From: Melampsora larici-populina 98AG31
Lineage: Eukaryota > Basidiomycota > Pucciniomycetes > Pucciniales > Melampsoraceae
Direction: 5' to 3'
NCBI RefSeq assembly: GCF_000204055.1
Contig: NW_006768859.1
Coordinates: forward strand, 61,872-125,871
DNA: 64,000 nucleotides
Positions 23,014-34,450 of this stretch are shown piece after piece. The position numbers were made by a program, and so were the translations under genes. Positions within the stretch are counted from its first letter, which is position 1. Each line of letters opens with the position of its first letter. The notes under the pieces were generated by a model. That model saw only the letters and a list, made by a program, of their open reading frames with translations. It searched no databases and was not told the origin of the DNA.

Positions 23014-23547
23014 TAAACCCAGTTATTTCTTTATCGCGTGGGCGATTGGTCCTTAAAGCAAGATCATTCCAAGAAATGAAATAAAATGCTTTGTTTTGGC
23101 CTTGTTGCACCAAAACAAAACATATGTGAAGCAGAAAACACGTGATCCTAGCTCAGATTCTGTGAGCTGTTCTCGACAGTGGAAAGGGCTTGAGTTTCAA
23201 AGCCTTCATTTTTAATGACACAAGCATTTGTCGAAATGCTTCCTGTATCTCGAATAAAGCATGTACAAATGACTTCGCATTTTTAAAAAAGAAAAGAAAT
23301 GACTTCCCGCCTCCAGATAATAATGCCAATAATGCTAATAATGCAGATGCGGATTGGAGAAGCTGATCCCTACTGCGCTTTTGTTTGCTGATTGCTGAGG
23401 GCTAGAAGGTATAAATTCCGTACTCCTCAATCGTAGTCCCGCTAAATCCAATCACAAACATTCATAGTCACGACTCACAACACACAACACACACGACTTT
23501 TATAACTTACAATTTCTCAAAACTTTCAAATCAACTAGTCAACCAAC

Positions 23548-24544
23548 ATGTCTCAAGATCATTCAAATATACCTTCTAATCATTCAAGACTTACTCATCT
23601 TACTCGTGATCGCTCTGCCTCTCTACCCCAAGCCGACACGAATCCTTTAAGCCAAAATGCTCTCGACTCGAACGTTCCCTACTCTTACGCGAGAAAAGGC
23701 TCACTTCCATACAACAATCTTCCACGTTACCCACCGAATCAACAAGCTTCAGACGAGAAACAAAACAAATTACCCTCTCTTCCGCTTCCCCGCAAGGCTT
23801 CGTTGGCTACTTCATCAGTCTTTGGTGACGATTACGTTCCATTAAGGTATGTTCTAGTGCTCTTGATCTCTCTTGAACTCTTCATTTCCCTTGACGTCGC
23901 CGACTCTGCCTCACACCTATGCTCCTTGTTTTGCTTCTTTTTTCCCTTGTAGTTCCCCTGGTTCGTCTCGAAACAACGGCGCTGCCACTGGATCTTCTGA
24001 CGGTCGTCCATCTCTATCGGAACGTCCTACTCTCTCGTCACCTGCCCGCTCTTCTGGTACTTCATCATACTCTCGCCGAAAATTCCCTACCATCGGACAA
24101 CTCTCAAAACTCCCATCACATGCGCCTCTCAAGATTGTCAAACGTCGCGCCGGTCAAAGCCCATCAGATCACCCTTCTCAATCACCAACATCCCCTTCTT
24201 CTGGATTCGCGAGCGTGTCTGGACAAGCTCAAGAATTACTCGTAGATTATTCATCCGTACCTCCTCCCCCTCAAATTCTCTCAGCGCCTTTAGGAAGATT
24301 TAGAAATAACTCAGTTGGAGAATTTGGTCAAGCTAGTGCAGTTTCTGTTGATGGAGCTTTTCAAAATAACGAGACCACTGGATATGTTTATAGACCTTCA
24401 GCTGTTGTTCTTACTGATGACTACTATTACTCTCAAAATCCTATCAAAGAACCTTTACAAAGATCTTCTAGTGTATCACGTGTTGGCAAATTGTCTGGTA
24501 GTTTCCTCAAAAGATTTAAAGGTGGCGAAAACAAAGAATCATAA
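23548..24544 (+). CDS. Ser/Pro-rich low-complexity protein (296 aa)
   Basis: Two exons: 23548-23846 and 23953-24544, joined through GTATGT..TAG with an Arg/Ser codon split. ATG 23548 follows a CA-rich leader typical of fungal 5' UTRs. The protein is rich in Ser, Pro and Arg, with RxxS-type sites (RDRSASLP, RKGSLP, RKASLA, RSSSVSRVGK) that look like basophilic kinase targets. A basic patch KIVKRRAG and a C-terminal SGSFLKRFKGGENKES are also present. No globular domain, signal or membrane helix is seen, so it is probably intrinsically disordered and cytoplasmic. Function not recognised. Confidence 0.7.
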
Positions 24545-24870
24545 TTAAATTAAATCAATTCAATTTTATTATTAGTTCTTTTTACAATCATCTGGGTATT
24601 TTTACAATTTCTTTCTTAGTCAATCTTTCTATATCGTGTTTGAATGGATACGTTGTTAGTCAATCATTGATCATTTTTCGATTCGGATAAGAATTTGGTC
24701 TTGCGAAACAATAGAATTTGGTATTTTCGTTGAGTTTTGTTATTGAGTGGCACAATTATGATATTACGACCATTCGAGGTTCCATAATGAATTGTGTTTG
24801 TGAGTCAGAGTACAGAACGTAAGCTTGAATTGAGAAAGGGACATCCAATTGAGAGATAGTTCCACTTTCA

Positions 24871-25014
24871 ACATTATAGTCAGAGAAAGGAAACCATTGT
24901 ATGCAAATTTTATCCCCTTATCCATGAATCGATAAGTATACAACATTATAGTCAGAGAAAGGAAACCATTATATACAAATTCTATCCCCTTATTCATGAA
25001 TCTATAAGTACACA
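24871..25014. repeat. tandem duplication, 2 x 72 bp
   Basis: Two adjacent 72-bp units (24871-24942 and 24943-25014) starting ACATTATAGTCAGAGAAAGG and differing at a few positions. Located downstream of the Ser/Pro-rich gene. Confidence 0.8.
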
Positions 25015-25315
25015 ATTTTCGGTTTGATCAATGCCTCTGACCAGCTGGCAAGTCTTCTAAACGCGAGTTCTCTGACATAAGTTTTTATCCCTTGAACTGA
25101 CCTCGTACTTTCCATCGTTCATGATTGAGATGTGTTGATTACGGTCCGCTTCAACTTAAAATTCAAACATCCTCACAAGAAGTGTTCAGAACCACAAGCA
25201 CTGTCGCCGGTAACTCATGATTCTGAAAGTATTTGGTTCGACCATTCTCCTTGCATTGATTCTACACTTCTCTGATTGAGCAAATCATGATATGCACTCA
25301 TTTGGCGATTTCGGC

Positions 25316-25621
25316 TCAGGCCCAGGGTTGCACTGGTGAGCTCAGTGATATCCCGTAATACGCTGCCTGATTTTCCTTCCCACGGTCTACCAAGCCTTCA
25401 TAACAGGACCAATGTGCCAAATACGCGCTCACACCATCTACAGTGAAGCTGCAAAAGTCGAAAGAAAGGTTTCTACCCATTGTACGAAGTACATTTTGTC
25501 GATTGACTCCCCTTTGGATTGTGTCATCGATGACTATGATTTGTTTGGTAGATCTCATACAAGGAACTGATGCAATGAACTGATTAATGTGACGGTGTCT
25601 CAATTTCTGAGCATGTTTCAC
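25316..25621 (-). pseudogene. fragment of an unknown duplicated sequence (copy C)
   Basis: A minus-strand frame of 101 codons with VDRGKENQAAYYGISLSS, alignable by eye to the QALFGIF region of copies A and B. It carries four Cys and no signal peptide. Upstream is a perfect 20-bp palindrome (25702-25721). Gene status uncertain. Confidence 0.25.
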
Positions 25622-26208
25622 ATATTCCGTTTCCTCAGCGCTTACGATATGTCAGAATTTTTGAAGGGGGCAGTGTCCGCGCAACGTGGCATCAGGACAC
25701 TCACCTCATCATGATGAGGTGGAGTCTTCTTATTTCGCCTTATTGGATCATATATGTGACAGTCCTCCCACCTACGCGGCATGCTTCAAACACCGCTTTC
25801 CCGCGCACATGTCTTGCCCCTTAATTTAATGATCCTGGTGTTGCGCGTGTGTCGCGGTAGCCCTTTGTGCTGTGCCTGAAACCAAATAGCCAATATTTTT
25901 GCTGCTATGAAGTATGATCTTTTTGCTAACCAGCATGGTTATCTCAATAGTCTGATTTCATTGTCTGCATCTTGCGTTGTTTTCCAGCTCTTGTTTGCAA
26001 ACATTTCATGACTTTCAACAAGCTACTGGAACTTGGCGTGCCCTATCCGAATCCTGTATATAACCATATGAAGTATGTGATTCTGATATGATTATGCTTA
26101 TACTGAATTCAGCATGAGTCCTGATCAAGGTTTATTGTAGATCGTCTCTCATCCGAACTTCAACCTGATTCTGATCCAAAACTATTATTTACCAAAACTC
26201 AAATCAAA
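25622..26208. promoter_or_regulatory. upstream region of the CK2 alpha gene
   Basis: A 587-bp gene-free interval with a perfect palindrome centred on CACCTCATCATGATGAGGTG (25702-25721). Proximal to the CK2 start it becomes A/C-rich, as expected of a 5' UTR. No TATA box stands out. Confidence 0.35.
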
Positions 26209-27798
26209 ATGACTGCTGGTCGATCTCAAGCTCGGGTCTACGCTGATGTCAACGAGAAGTTTGGAAGAGCCTGGTGGGATTACGGTATGTCTTCGATGTC
26301 GAGTTTTATACGTCCGAACCAGATGCTGATCGTACCGTCTTGTCTGCTTCGCTTGACTCAGACGGCTTATCTGTATCATGGGGTCAACAGGATAACTACG
26401 AGATTGTGAGAAAAGTTGGACGAGGGAAATATTCAGAAGTTTTTGAAGGTGTCAATATTGCTAACGATGATAAATGCATCATCAAAGTAAGTCGATACGC
26501 ACAACATTCCTACTTTCCATGACAGACCTGATCTAGAAGCTTCTCGGGATTCACGTTTTTTTTCTTGCATCAGGTCCTTAAACCGGTCAAGAAGAAAAAA
26601 ATCAAACGTGAAATCAAAATCCTTCAGAATCTGGCTCGTGGTCCGAACGTGATTAGCTTGTTGGACGTCGTGAGAGATCCGCAGGTGAGCTTGGCGCCCA
26701 GCTTTCACGATCTTAGGGTAAAGACTAATTTGCTTGCCCCAATACTTGTGCAGTCCAAAACCCCTTCTATCATTACAGAGTATATCAACAACACGGACTT
26801 CAAAGTCTTGTATCCCAAATTCACCGACTTTGACGTTCGTTTTTACATCTCCGAGCTTCTGAAAGCCTTGGATTTCGCGCATTCTCGAGGAATCATGCAC
26901 AGGTTCAGTCAATTGACTAACATCGATTTTCATCGCGTTTTCATTTCACTTAACGTCATGTTTTCCGTTCATAGGGATGTCAAACCTCACAATGTCATGA
27001 TTGATCATGATCGACGTCAGTTGCGTCTTATCGATTGGGGTTTGGCAGAATTCTATCACCCTAATACGGAATACAATGTACGAGTGGCATCAAGATACTT
27101 CAAGGGCCCAGAACTCTTGGTGGACTTTCAAGAATACGATTATAGTTTGGATATGTGGAGTTTAGGCTGCATGTTCGCGTCAATGGTCAGCGCTCTCGGA
27201 ACAGTCCTATATCAAGACTTGCTGACCTTTGTGCTCAACCTCTCATACCCTCTTCGTGGCTTATGAATCTTTTTAGATATTTCGCAAAGAGCCATTCTTT
27301 CATGGCCATGATAACTACGATCAACTTGTCAAGATAACCAAAGTTTTGGGTACTGATGAGCTGTATGTTTACTTGGAAAAGTATGATATCGAGCTGGATG
27401 CGCACTACGATGAGATCTTGGGTCGATATCAGAGAAAGCCATGGAGTCGATTCTTGACCACTGAAAAGTAAGTCTTCAGTGCGAGCACTGGTTTGTGCAT
27501 TCCAGATACTGACATTTTCAATATCTCTAGTCAACGCTACATTTCGAACGAAGCTATTGGTGAGTAGTGCGCTCGAGCTTGGAGTGTGCAAAGGAGGTAA
27601 CCGCTTACCTCTCAATATCTTCCAATACAGATTTCTTGGACAAGCTTCTTCAATATGATCATCAGGAACGTCTGACTGCAAAGGAAGCTATGTCGCACCC
27701 TTACTTTGGTGAGTTGGACCATTGATTTCCTAGACTTGCAGAATCATGCGTTGCTGATATCATCTGCCTTAGATCCTGTTCGACAAATGCAAGATTGA
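26209..27798 (+). CDS. CKA1: casein kinase II catalytic subunit alpha
   Basis: Nine exons: 26209-26284, 26362-26486, 26574-26684, 26754-26902, 26975-27185, 27277-27467, 27531-27559, 27631-27708 and 27773-27798; 331 aa, the normal CK2 alpha length. Diagnostic features: N-terminal [17 protein letters not shown]; glycine loop [15 protein letters not shown] lysine in CIIK (~67); the basic cluster [13 protein letters not shown] that gives acidic-substrate preference; catalytic loop [12 protein letters not shown]; the CK2-specific DWG (not DFG) in [12 protein letters not shown]; activation segment [16 protein letters not shown]2 is a constitutively active Ser/Thr kinase, usually alpha2beta2, in nucleus and cytoplasm; the beta subunit is not in this window. 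Symbol given by homology. A 29-nt microexon is present. Confidence 0.95.
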
Positions 27799-30056
27799 TG
27801 TCGGCTTTCAATCCGGAGACAGAGGTTCAAGGAAGGTCTTGAACGATCGACTTTTCCATATGCATACAGCCAATTTGATAACGATCAGTGAATTGCTGAT
27901 GCCTGTAAAATATGAATACGCCCCCCAAAGGTTGCATTTGTGTACAATATTGACTATCGCTAACTAAGTTATGAAAGCGGTAGTCCATCTACAATGTATA
28001 CGTTGTGCCATTGCGGATCAGGCTTCGTCAATGACTGATGTGTGAACCATACAAATTGGCTTGTCTCGCAAAGGAAATGTTAAGAAGATTGTTTTAAAAC
28101 TTCGCTCCGAGCCTGTTATGAGCCAAATTCTGTCTCAAGAAAGTCGTCCAGTTTGGTGGAAGATGAATAGTCTGATTATGTAGTCTTTGATTGAGTGATT
28201 TAGGAATTAATTCAAGCCTATGATTATGATGTCCGTAGCCACCCCCTGCGCTTTATGACAATCAACTCTGCTCAAAGAGAGGCAGATTGTCTGACATGAT
28301 AGGAGGTTTCAAGTTAGAAATTTTTGTGTATTATTGTGCTACAACAACTTGCCTGTTGTTGTGAAATATGTGTAATTTTTTTACCACTTTACTGGATAAG
28401 AGGACTAGAACATGACCAGGTGTACATGATTTAGCCTCATTTGATATATTGCACTTGTCCCAGAGCTCACATGAAAATGATCTTGATGAATCCTACTGAT
28501 GTCTCAGAGAGAGCTGTCATCATCAGGTACAATGGACTTATTTTGGACGCAACTTGTGACAAGACCAAAAGAAAGATACAGATTATCTCCACAAAGAAGT
28601 CCGCACACTCACACACAGTTCCAGTTGCATATACTCTAGTCATATTTTATTCTCAACCAGTACCATCAACATGTTTGTGCCAGGTAGTTCAAAGTGGACA
28701 ATGTCTTCTGTGTAGCTATCTATTGGCAATGCCAGCTTGATCTTTTTGAGCAATAATATCATTGTACAGAAGGATTCAGGAGAAGGAGTGCTCCAGAAGC
28801 TAATGGTAGATCAAAGAGCCATATATCACTTCAGCCATGCTGTGAGAGCCGCTGGCTCCATCTGGCCTAACTTGTTTCTCAAGACTAAAGCTCTTACTTG
28901 CCTCACTCACTTCAAAACCAAGGAATTGTTGAGTAGCTCTCAACAACAGCACCCAGCTTCAGTTTTTGTAACCCAACTTTGATATTTGCTAACAACTGCA
29001 ATCTTTACAAGCTCAACTCTTAATGACTTGACCTTCATAGCAACACTGCGTAATCTGCGCTTGCGGAAGCTGATGTGCAGTGGTGCTTTGTGGTTTTTTC
29101 CATCTGACTTACCATCAAAATTGCTTCTATTCACATTCCTCAGCAGTTGTGCTAGCACTTCCATCCAATACTACATTGCTTAGCATGTCTTCTGTGACCT
29201 CCAAACATCCTGTACAACCTTGCAAGCAGACCACAACCCCTGGCATGGTCTCCCCCAGCCCTGATTCTCATTGCCTAGTCTCAATCAACAATATCATTCT
29301 GTCTCAATTTAAAAGTCAAAAAAAGGAAAAGAAAACAGTAGTGGTTGATGATTTGTCCAACTCCAACAAAGAAAACATTGAAGCTCAAAAACTACTCACA
29401 GCATCAGATTGGTGATCACTGGCAGGCCAGTTCATTTGTGCATGTTCAAAGACGTTTTCAATAGGTCTTTAGCTCATCATAGAACAAAGCCAGAGTGGGG
29501 GATCACGGGGTTTACATAGATTACAAATTGCACCATTGATTTGTACAGCTGCAGCTCAATATTGGCTCCTTTCATATTGCAAATGTTAGAAAATCCTACT
29601 GATTGTTTTATGTAGTGGGAAAAGGTTTACATATGTTGGCTAGATGGCATGTTGGATGTGTCTCATTCACAATGGTGTACGCAAAGCAGTGGCACGAACA
29701 GAAGTAGAATTGGGGTGTGAGAGCTGGACAGAAACAAAAAACAAAAGAACAACAAGTCAACCCCCATCTTCCCACCTGAGATGGCAGAATGGTGATGGTG
29801 AGAATCAATACTTGTGATGGAAGGAAAAATGTGGTTTAAAGATGCCATGAAACCCAAAATATGAGAAGCATGATTTTGAGAAGAGCTTTTCAAAGCATTA
29901 AATGATTGTCCAACAAGGCTCACACAAATAGTGTGAGGTATAGTGTAAACATGCATGTTGGTTTGGGAGGTGGACTTACTGACATATGGTAACAGGTGTG
30001 ACAGGCCCAAACCGCAAATCAGCTCCCAAATGGCCATTGGTGGACCGAGGAAACTT
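27799..30056. other. repeat-rich gene-free interval
   Basis: 3' UTR of CK2 alpha, then about 2 kb of low-information sequence with short broken frames (28441-29415, both strands) and no recognisable domain. The right part directly follows the end of the decayed tyrosine-recombinase element and may include its terminus. Confidence 0.4.
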
Positions 30057-30717
30057 TCATTGCATTGGAAGACACATCACTGGGTGGTCTCTGATGTATG
30101 TATTGAAGGATTTGCTAGACCATTGTCCAACATCTCAAATGTAATCAAGGGGAAAACCTACCTGACCTCATCAAGTGACCATATTTGTCCTTTGTGAAAA
30201 ACAAACAAACACAATGCTGGAAACAGGAGCAAGAAAGGGTGACTGCTGTTGGAAGTGATAAATAGGAAGGGAGACACTACAAAAGATGTATTGCAAAGTT
30301 TGAGATAATATAAGAGAGCCCAAAGTGGGCAGGTGCCCTCTATTCCACAATGGCAAAGCATAACAGGGGAAACAAAGAAAAACGGATTGCTCTTGTTGTA
30401 GGGAAGCATGTATTGAATAAATCTCCCACACTGAGATACAAGAAGAGTAGTGCATTTGATGGCCTTGTCATATTGCAGAAGAGCTTTGTTGGTACAACAA
30501 TCTCCAAACAATGTAGAGGGTGAAAACCCATGCAAACCATAGCAAGAAAGAGTGTGAATCCAGAATCTTGAGAAGTGGTATATGAGACAAGGATGAGGTC
30601 CTGCAGGGCCAGAGGCTCCTTACAAAGGATTGGGACATCCTCTGAGGATGTCCCTGACTTCTTTTCTGTTTTTGATGCTGGTGACATTGGGGATGGAGAG
30701 ACTAAAGGTAGTTGCAA
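30057..30717 (-). pseudogene. tyrosine recombinase (integrase) relic of the DIRS-type element
   Basis: Frame-broken reading from about 30717 down to the stop at 30057. It has the conserved box around the first catalytic Arg region (MVCMGFHPLHCLE), a CPLWALLYYLKL segment, PFLFITSNSS, GHLMRSG and the C-terminal Tyr box WSSKSFNTYIRDHPV. In life the enzyme would integrate circular cDNA by site-specific recombination. At least two frame changes and one stop interrupt it. Confidence 0.7.
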
Positions 30718-30789
30718 CGCCTGAAAGGTAGGCCCTGACAGTCAAATGAAAGATACATTGACCAGTACAATGACTGATCTGTTGACAGG

Positions 30790-31227
30790 NNNNNNNNNNN
30801 NNNNNNNNNNNNNNNNNNNNNNNNNNNNNNNNNNNNNNNNNNNNNNNNNNNNNNNNNNNNNNNNNNNNNNNNNNNNNNNNNNNNNNNNNNNNNNNNNNNN
30901 NNNNNNNNNNNNNNNNNNNNNNNNNNNNNNNNNNNNNNNNNNNNNNNNNNNNNNNNNNNNNNNNNNNNNNNNNNNNNNNNNNNNNNNNNNNNNNNNNNNN
31001 NNNNNNNNNNNNNNNNNNNNNNNNNNNNNNNNNNNNNNNNNNNNNNNNNNNNNNNNNNNNNNNNNNNNNNNNNNNNNNNNNNNNNNNNNNNNNNNNNNNN
31101 NNNNNNNNNNNNNNNNNNNNNNNNNNNNNNNNNNNNNNNNNNNNNNNNNNNNNNNNNNNNNNNNNNNNNNNNNNNNNNNNNNNNNNNNNNNNNNNNNNNN
31201 NNNNNNNNNNNNNNNNNNNNNNNNNNN
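30790..31227. other. assembly gap (438 N)
   Basis: A run of N inside the decayed retrotransposon. Open frames spanning it are artefacts. Confidence 0.99.
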
Positions 31228-33122
31228 GGAGGATGTCATGGCAAGAGGGACGGATGGGGATGCCATCATCAGGAAGGCTGGTGAATGCTCATAAAGGGAA
31301 AATGATGGCCTCCTTGACAAGACCCCTGCAGTTGTCCAACTCCCTGTGAGATAATGTGTCTGTAAAGACATTCTTACTTCCTGGCAGGTGACTGACCCTG
31401 GCATTGACCTGTGCTTTGACCAAATTTGCAATCAAAGAACTAAATGCATGTTGTAAACCTTTTCCACCAGTTGATGGGAGAGGAACAAATCACACATGTT
31501 GGAATATTCTGAGCACACAAGGATGTGGTTTGTGCCACACTCAATACCAAGGAGAATTGTGTGGGAGGTTACAACCAACTCATCCCAGTAGATGTCTTTG
31601 CAAGGCAAAACCCAATAAAAATGAAATCCCTCTGCAGTGTTGGGAAGCCACGCACCCAAACCATTAGGACAGGCACCTGCCATCACAAGAAAGTCAGCCT
31701 TGGAGAAAGACCAAATGGAGAGATCAAGAAATCTGTTGCCATTGGACAGCTCCAGTGTATCTGCTAGCCAAGAAAAGTCACACGGCACAGACTTGTTATG
31801 AGGAACCACAAGGGACTTGTGGATCTTTACAGATATCTTGTACCACACTGATTGAAGGGCCCAAGAAACATAGGGGAATGGAATCAATCCCCACAACAAC
31901 CAACCCAAAATGGACTGCTATTCACAAAGCATGTTGGACTTGGTGTTGGTGAAAGTCCTGAGAGCCACAACTAAGTCTGCTTTCTTGTTGTCCAAAAGAG
32001 AGAACGAAAGTGTAAGGTTTGGGAAGAACCTTCACTGGATAATTTGGACGGGACACTGTCAGACACCACAAAAGGTTTTTCTAGAACCCAAGCAACCTGA
32101 TCTTTGATTTCAAATACCAACAAAGCACAGCCTGGCGCCAAAGGTAGAGGCAGCATGATCAGTCCCAATATCTCTAAGGAACCAGGCAAGAGGAAGCAAG
32201 GAAACAAGTTACATATAAGTCTAAGTCCTTAGTCTTGAGTGTGTGTCTTTGTTGTGGTGTAATGACCAATGGTTAGTGACCAAGAAAAGCAACCATGGAT
32301 GTTACTGGGCTCACACCCCAAGTGCTGTCCATCAGAATGTTCATACAACAAATATTAAAAAGGGTCCTGGTGATACATAGAACCAACGAGAAAAAGAAAC
32401 CACACAACTTAGGAGACACACTGGAACCAAAGTTTGCACACCTGTCAATGTAAAACACGTGATTGATACAAAACACCTGGTGCATCTGCCATGCCACTGC
32501 CAGGGCCTTGGGAAGCAGTCAATATGCATTCTGCACATCTGAGTTCCGCAAGACCAGTGGAACGCCTGTGCAAGCAAGCTCCACCATATTATGTGCAAAA
32601 GAAATTAATGGATCAAAAAATACCCATTTCGTATCCTTGTTGATGCGGTTGATCAGCAATGGCTTCCCGCAGCTCATGTCTATACACACTCACATATTTG
32701 TGGTGCTTTATCAGCACCAAGTAAGGGAGGTGATACCTTCATACCAGGCAGTAGGGTATGAAACCCCTCAGAGTACTTCTTTGTAAGAACCTCTCCTATG
32801 CAGGCCTTTGCCAGTAACCCTGGGCCCTGAACCTGATCACAAACTTGATGGTTCTTGCCAAAAACAATTTTGTTGGACGGTATACTACTCATTGGCCAAT
32901 ACCCTGAACATAGACATCAAACAACAGAATCACAGAATATGCTGTTCTGTCTATCAATCCCAATAGCTTTGATAACAAACACAGAGAAATGCTGATGAAA
33001 TTTGGGTTGGTTGAATGGGACAGTAAGGACAAAACTTGTGTGGAGGGTATGCATGTCATATGTGCTGCTGCCTCCCCTGTTTGCATAAATCTGTAGAAGA
33101 TTTTACAGTTCTTATGTGACAT
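31228..33122 (-). pseudogene. reverse transcriptase-RNase H relic of the DIRS-type element
   Basis: Order on the minus strand: RT fingers/palm (DVQNAY, then TGA in place of Trp, then LLPKALAVAWQMHQVFC, then FYIDRCANFGSSVSP), then RNase H. In the first RNase H motif MAGACPNGLGAW stands where TDACPNGLG-like sequence is expected, so the catalytic Asp appears lost. The C-terminal LPGSKNVFTDTLS box is clear. Multiple frame changes; not functional. Confidence 0.68.
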
Positions 33123-33241
33123 TTTGATTCTTGATTTGCTATTTCAAACTACATAAAACTTCAGAAGGAGAAAAGAAATTTAGGAGAAACAAAGCAAAAG
33201 GGACATGACCTATGTGTAACTGTATGATTTGCACAATAAGG

Positions 33242-33606
33242 CAACCCTGGGCCAGCAACACACCACCCCACAAAATTGGGGTTTTTTGTTATGTTTCACC
33301 ACCACAAGCAACAAAATGTAGTGACTCATGCTGTGTTGCGCACAGTGCCACAACAAGAAACAGTGGGGCTAGGTTGTGTGGCACCTTCACCCTTGCATAA
33401 TGCAACATTTGCCACAGCGCCAAAAAAGCCAAATCTTTTTTTTATGAGAAGCAACACAACAAATGTTGACAACAGAGATCCCAGGGAACTTGTTGCGCCA
33501 CAGGTTAGGCCACAACCTAGATATTAAATCTGCAGTGCAGTGTAGTCAAAAAACACAACACGCTTGCAGTGCAGCACACAACATCTGTGTTGCTGGCCCA
33601 GGGTTG
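33242..33606. mobile_element. MITE-like element with 21-bp perfect terminal inverted repeats
   Basis: The left end CAACCCTGGGCCAGCAACAC(A) at 33242-33262 is mirrored exactly at 33586-33606. The 365-bp body is rich in TGTTG/CAACA and GCGC words and has no coding capacity. No unambiguous target duplication was seen, so the superfamily is open. It lies next to the start of the decayed retrotransposon. Confidence 0.65.
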
Positions 33607-34091
33607 GATAACACAGAGAATTGATTTCAGTAATATAAACCAATTTGTGAGAAATAGGACTGTATATGTTGTCAAAAAGATAACTGACAAAGCTGTATAA
33701 TATATATGTCAAACACACTATCTAGTACTGGTGTGTACAGAGATTGGAAGATGGATAAGGTGAAGAGAAACTGATTGAAGAGGAATCAAGAATAAAGTTT
33801 TCTTCCTCTGTTGGCTAGACATATCTAGAGTAGGTCATCATCATCTTGAAAAAAATCCAGCCCAGACCAATAGCTATATTGATACCATAATTTTTATTTA
33901 CAACTTGTCCTCTCTTTCACAACCATGTCACCATATTCCACTATGTTAATCAAACCCTAACCCCAATTCTTAGTCAATAAAAATCATGTTCTGGAGTTTT
34001 CCTGATACGGGACCAGCTGTAGTTAGTACAGTGGGTAAAGTTGACTGAAAAGTGTTTTGTGGGAGCTGGTAAATGATGAAGAAAGTCGATA

Positions 34092-34450
34092 AAGTTAATC
34101 ACACAATGTGGTGGCAACACCCGTTGTCAGCACAGTACGGCGCAGAATGCGCAAAACTGCACTGCGCCAAAAAAATCTAAAATTCCAAAACCCACTGCGC
34201 GGCGCTGGGGCGCAGTGACCCAAAATCTTTGAGGCCCCTGCGGTGCGCTCCAGCGCAGCGCAGTGGGTAAAAAAATTGTTTTTTTGGCGGATGGAAAGCC
34301 CATTTTTCAGTTTTCCATTGGAGAACATATGCGGCAGTGACACATCCACCGCGCTGCGAAAAGGCGCAGTCACCAGATTTTCAAAAACCCCTGCGCTGAG
34401 CCACAGCGCAGGCGCAGGCTGTGCCTCGCAGTCTGCACTGCAAGTTGGGT
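34092..34450. repeat. CpG-rich palindromic block, probable non-autonomous repeat
   Basis: A GC-rich patch with many GCGC, GCGCAGTG and CTGCGC words in both orientations, giving dense hairpin potential. The ends carry imperfectly inverted CAACACCC (left, near 34115) and GGGTGTTGG (right, near 34447). Composition matches 17570-17765. No coding potential. Confidence 0.45.

Larger units (their letters stand above)
30057..33122 (-). mobile_element. decayed tyrosine-recombinase (DIRS-type) retrotransposon
   Basis: Minus-strand remains in DIRS order. Reverse transcriptase (about 33.1-32.3 kb): NSDVQNAY with the catalytic Asp, then an internal TGA where the family has Trp, then FYIDRCANFGSSVSPKL. 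RNase H (about 31.9-31.2 kb): ACPNGLGAWLP, then VSHLPGSKNVFTDTLSHREL. Tyrosine recombinase (about 30.7-30.06 kb): GFHPLHCLE, LPYNKSN, GHLMRSG with the catalytic Arg, and WSSKSFNTYIRDHPV with the catalytic Tyr (codon at 30096-30098), stop at 30057. Several frameshifts and stops show it is dead. The gap at 30790-31227 removes the RNase H-recombinase junction. Termini were not found. Confidence 0.72.

Noticed and set aside
28441..29415. Overlapping short frames in the interval after CK2 alpha
   Set aside because: No domain, no consistent splice pattern, coding-like composition absent; treated as repeat-derived.
30742..31431. Long open frames on both strands across the N run
   Set aside because: Length is produced by 438 N; only the ends have real codons, and these belong to the decayed RNase H region in another frame.
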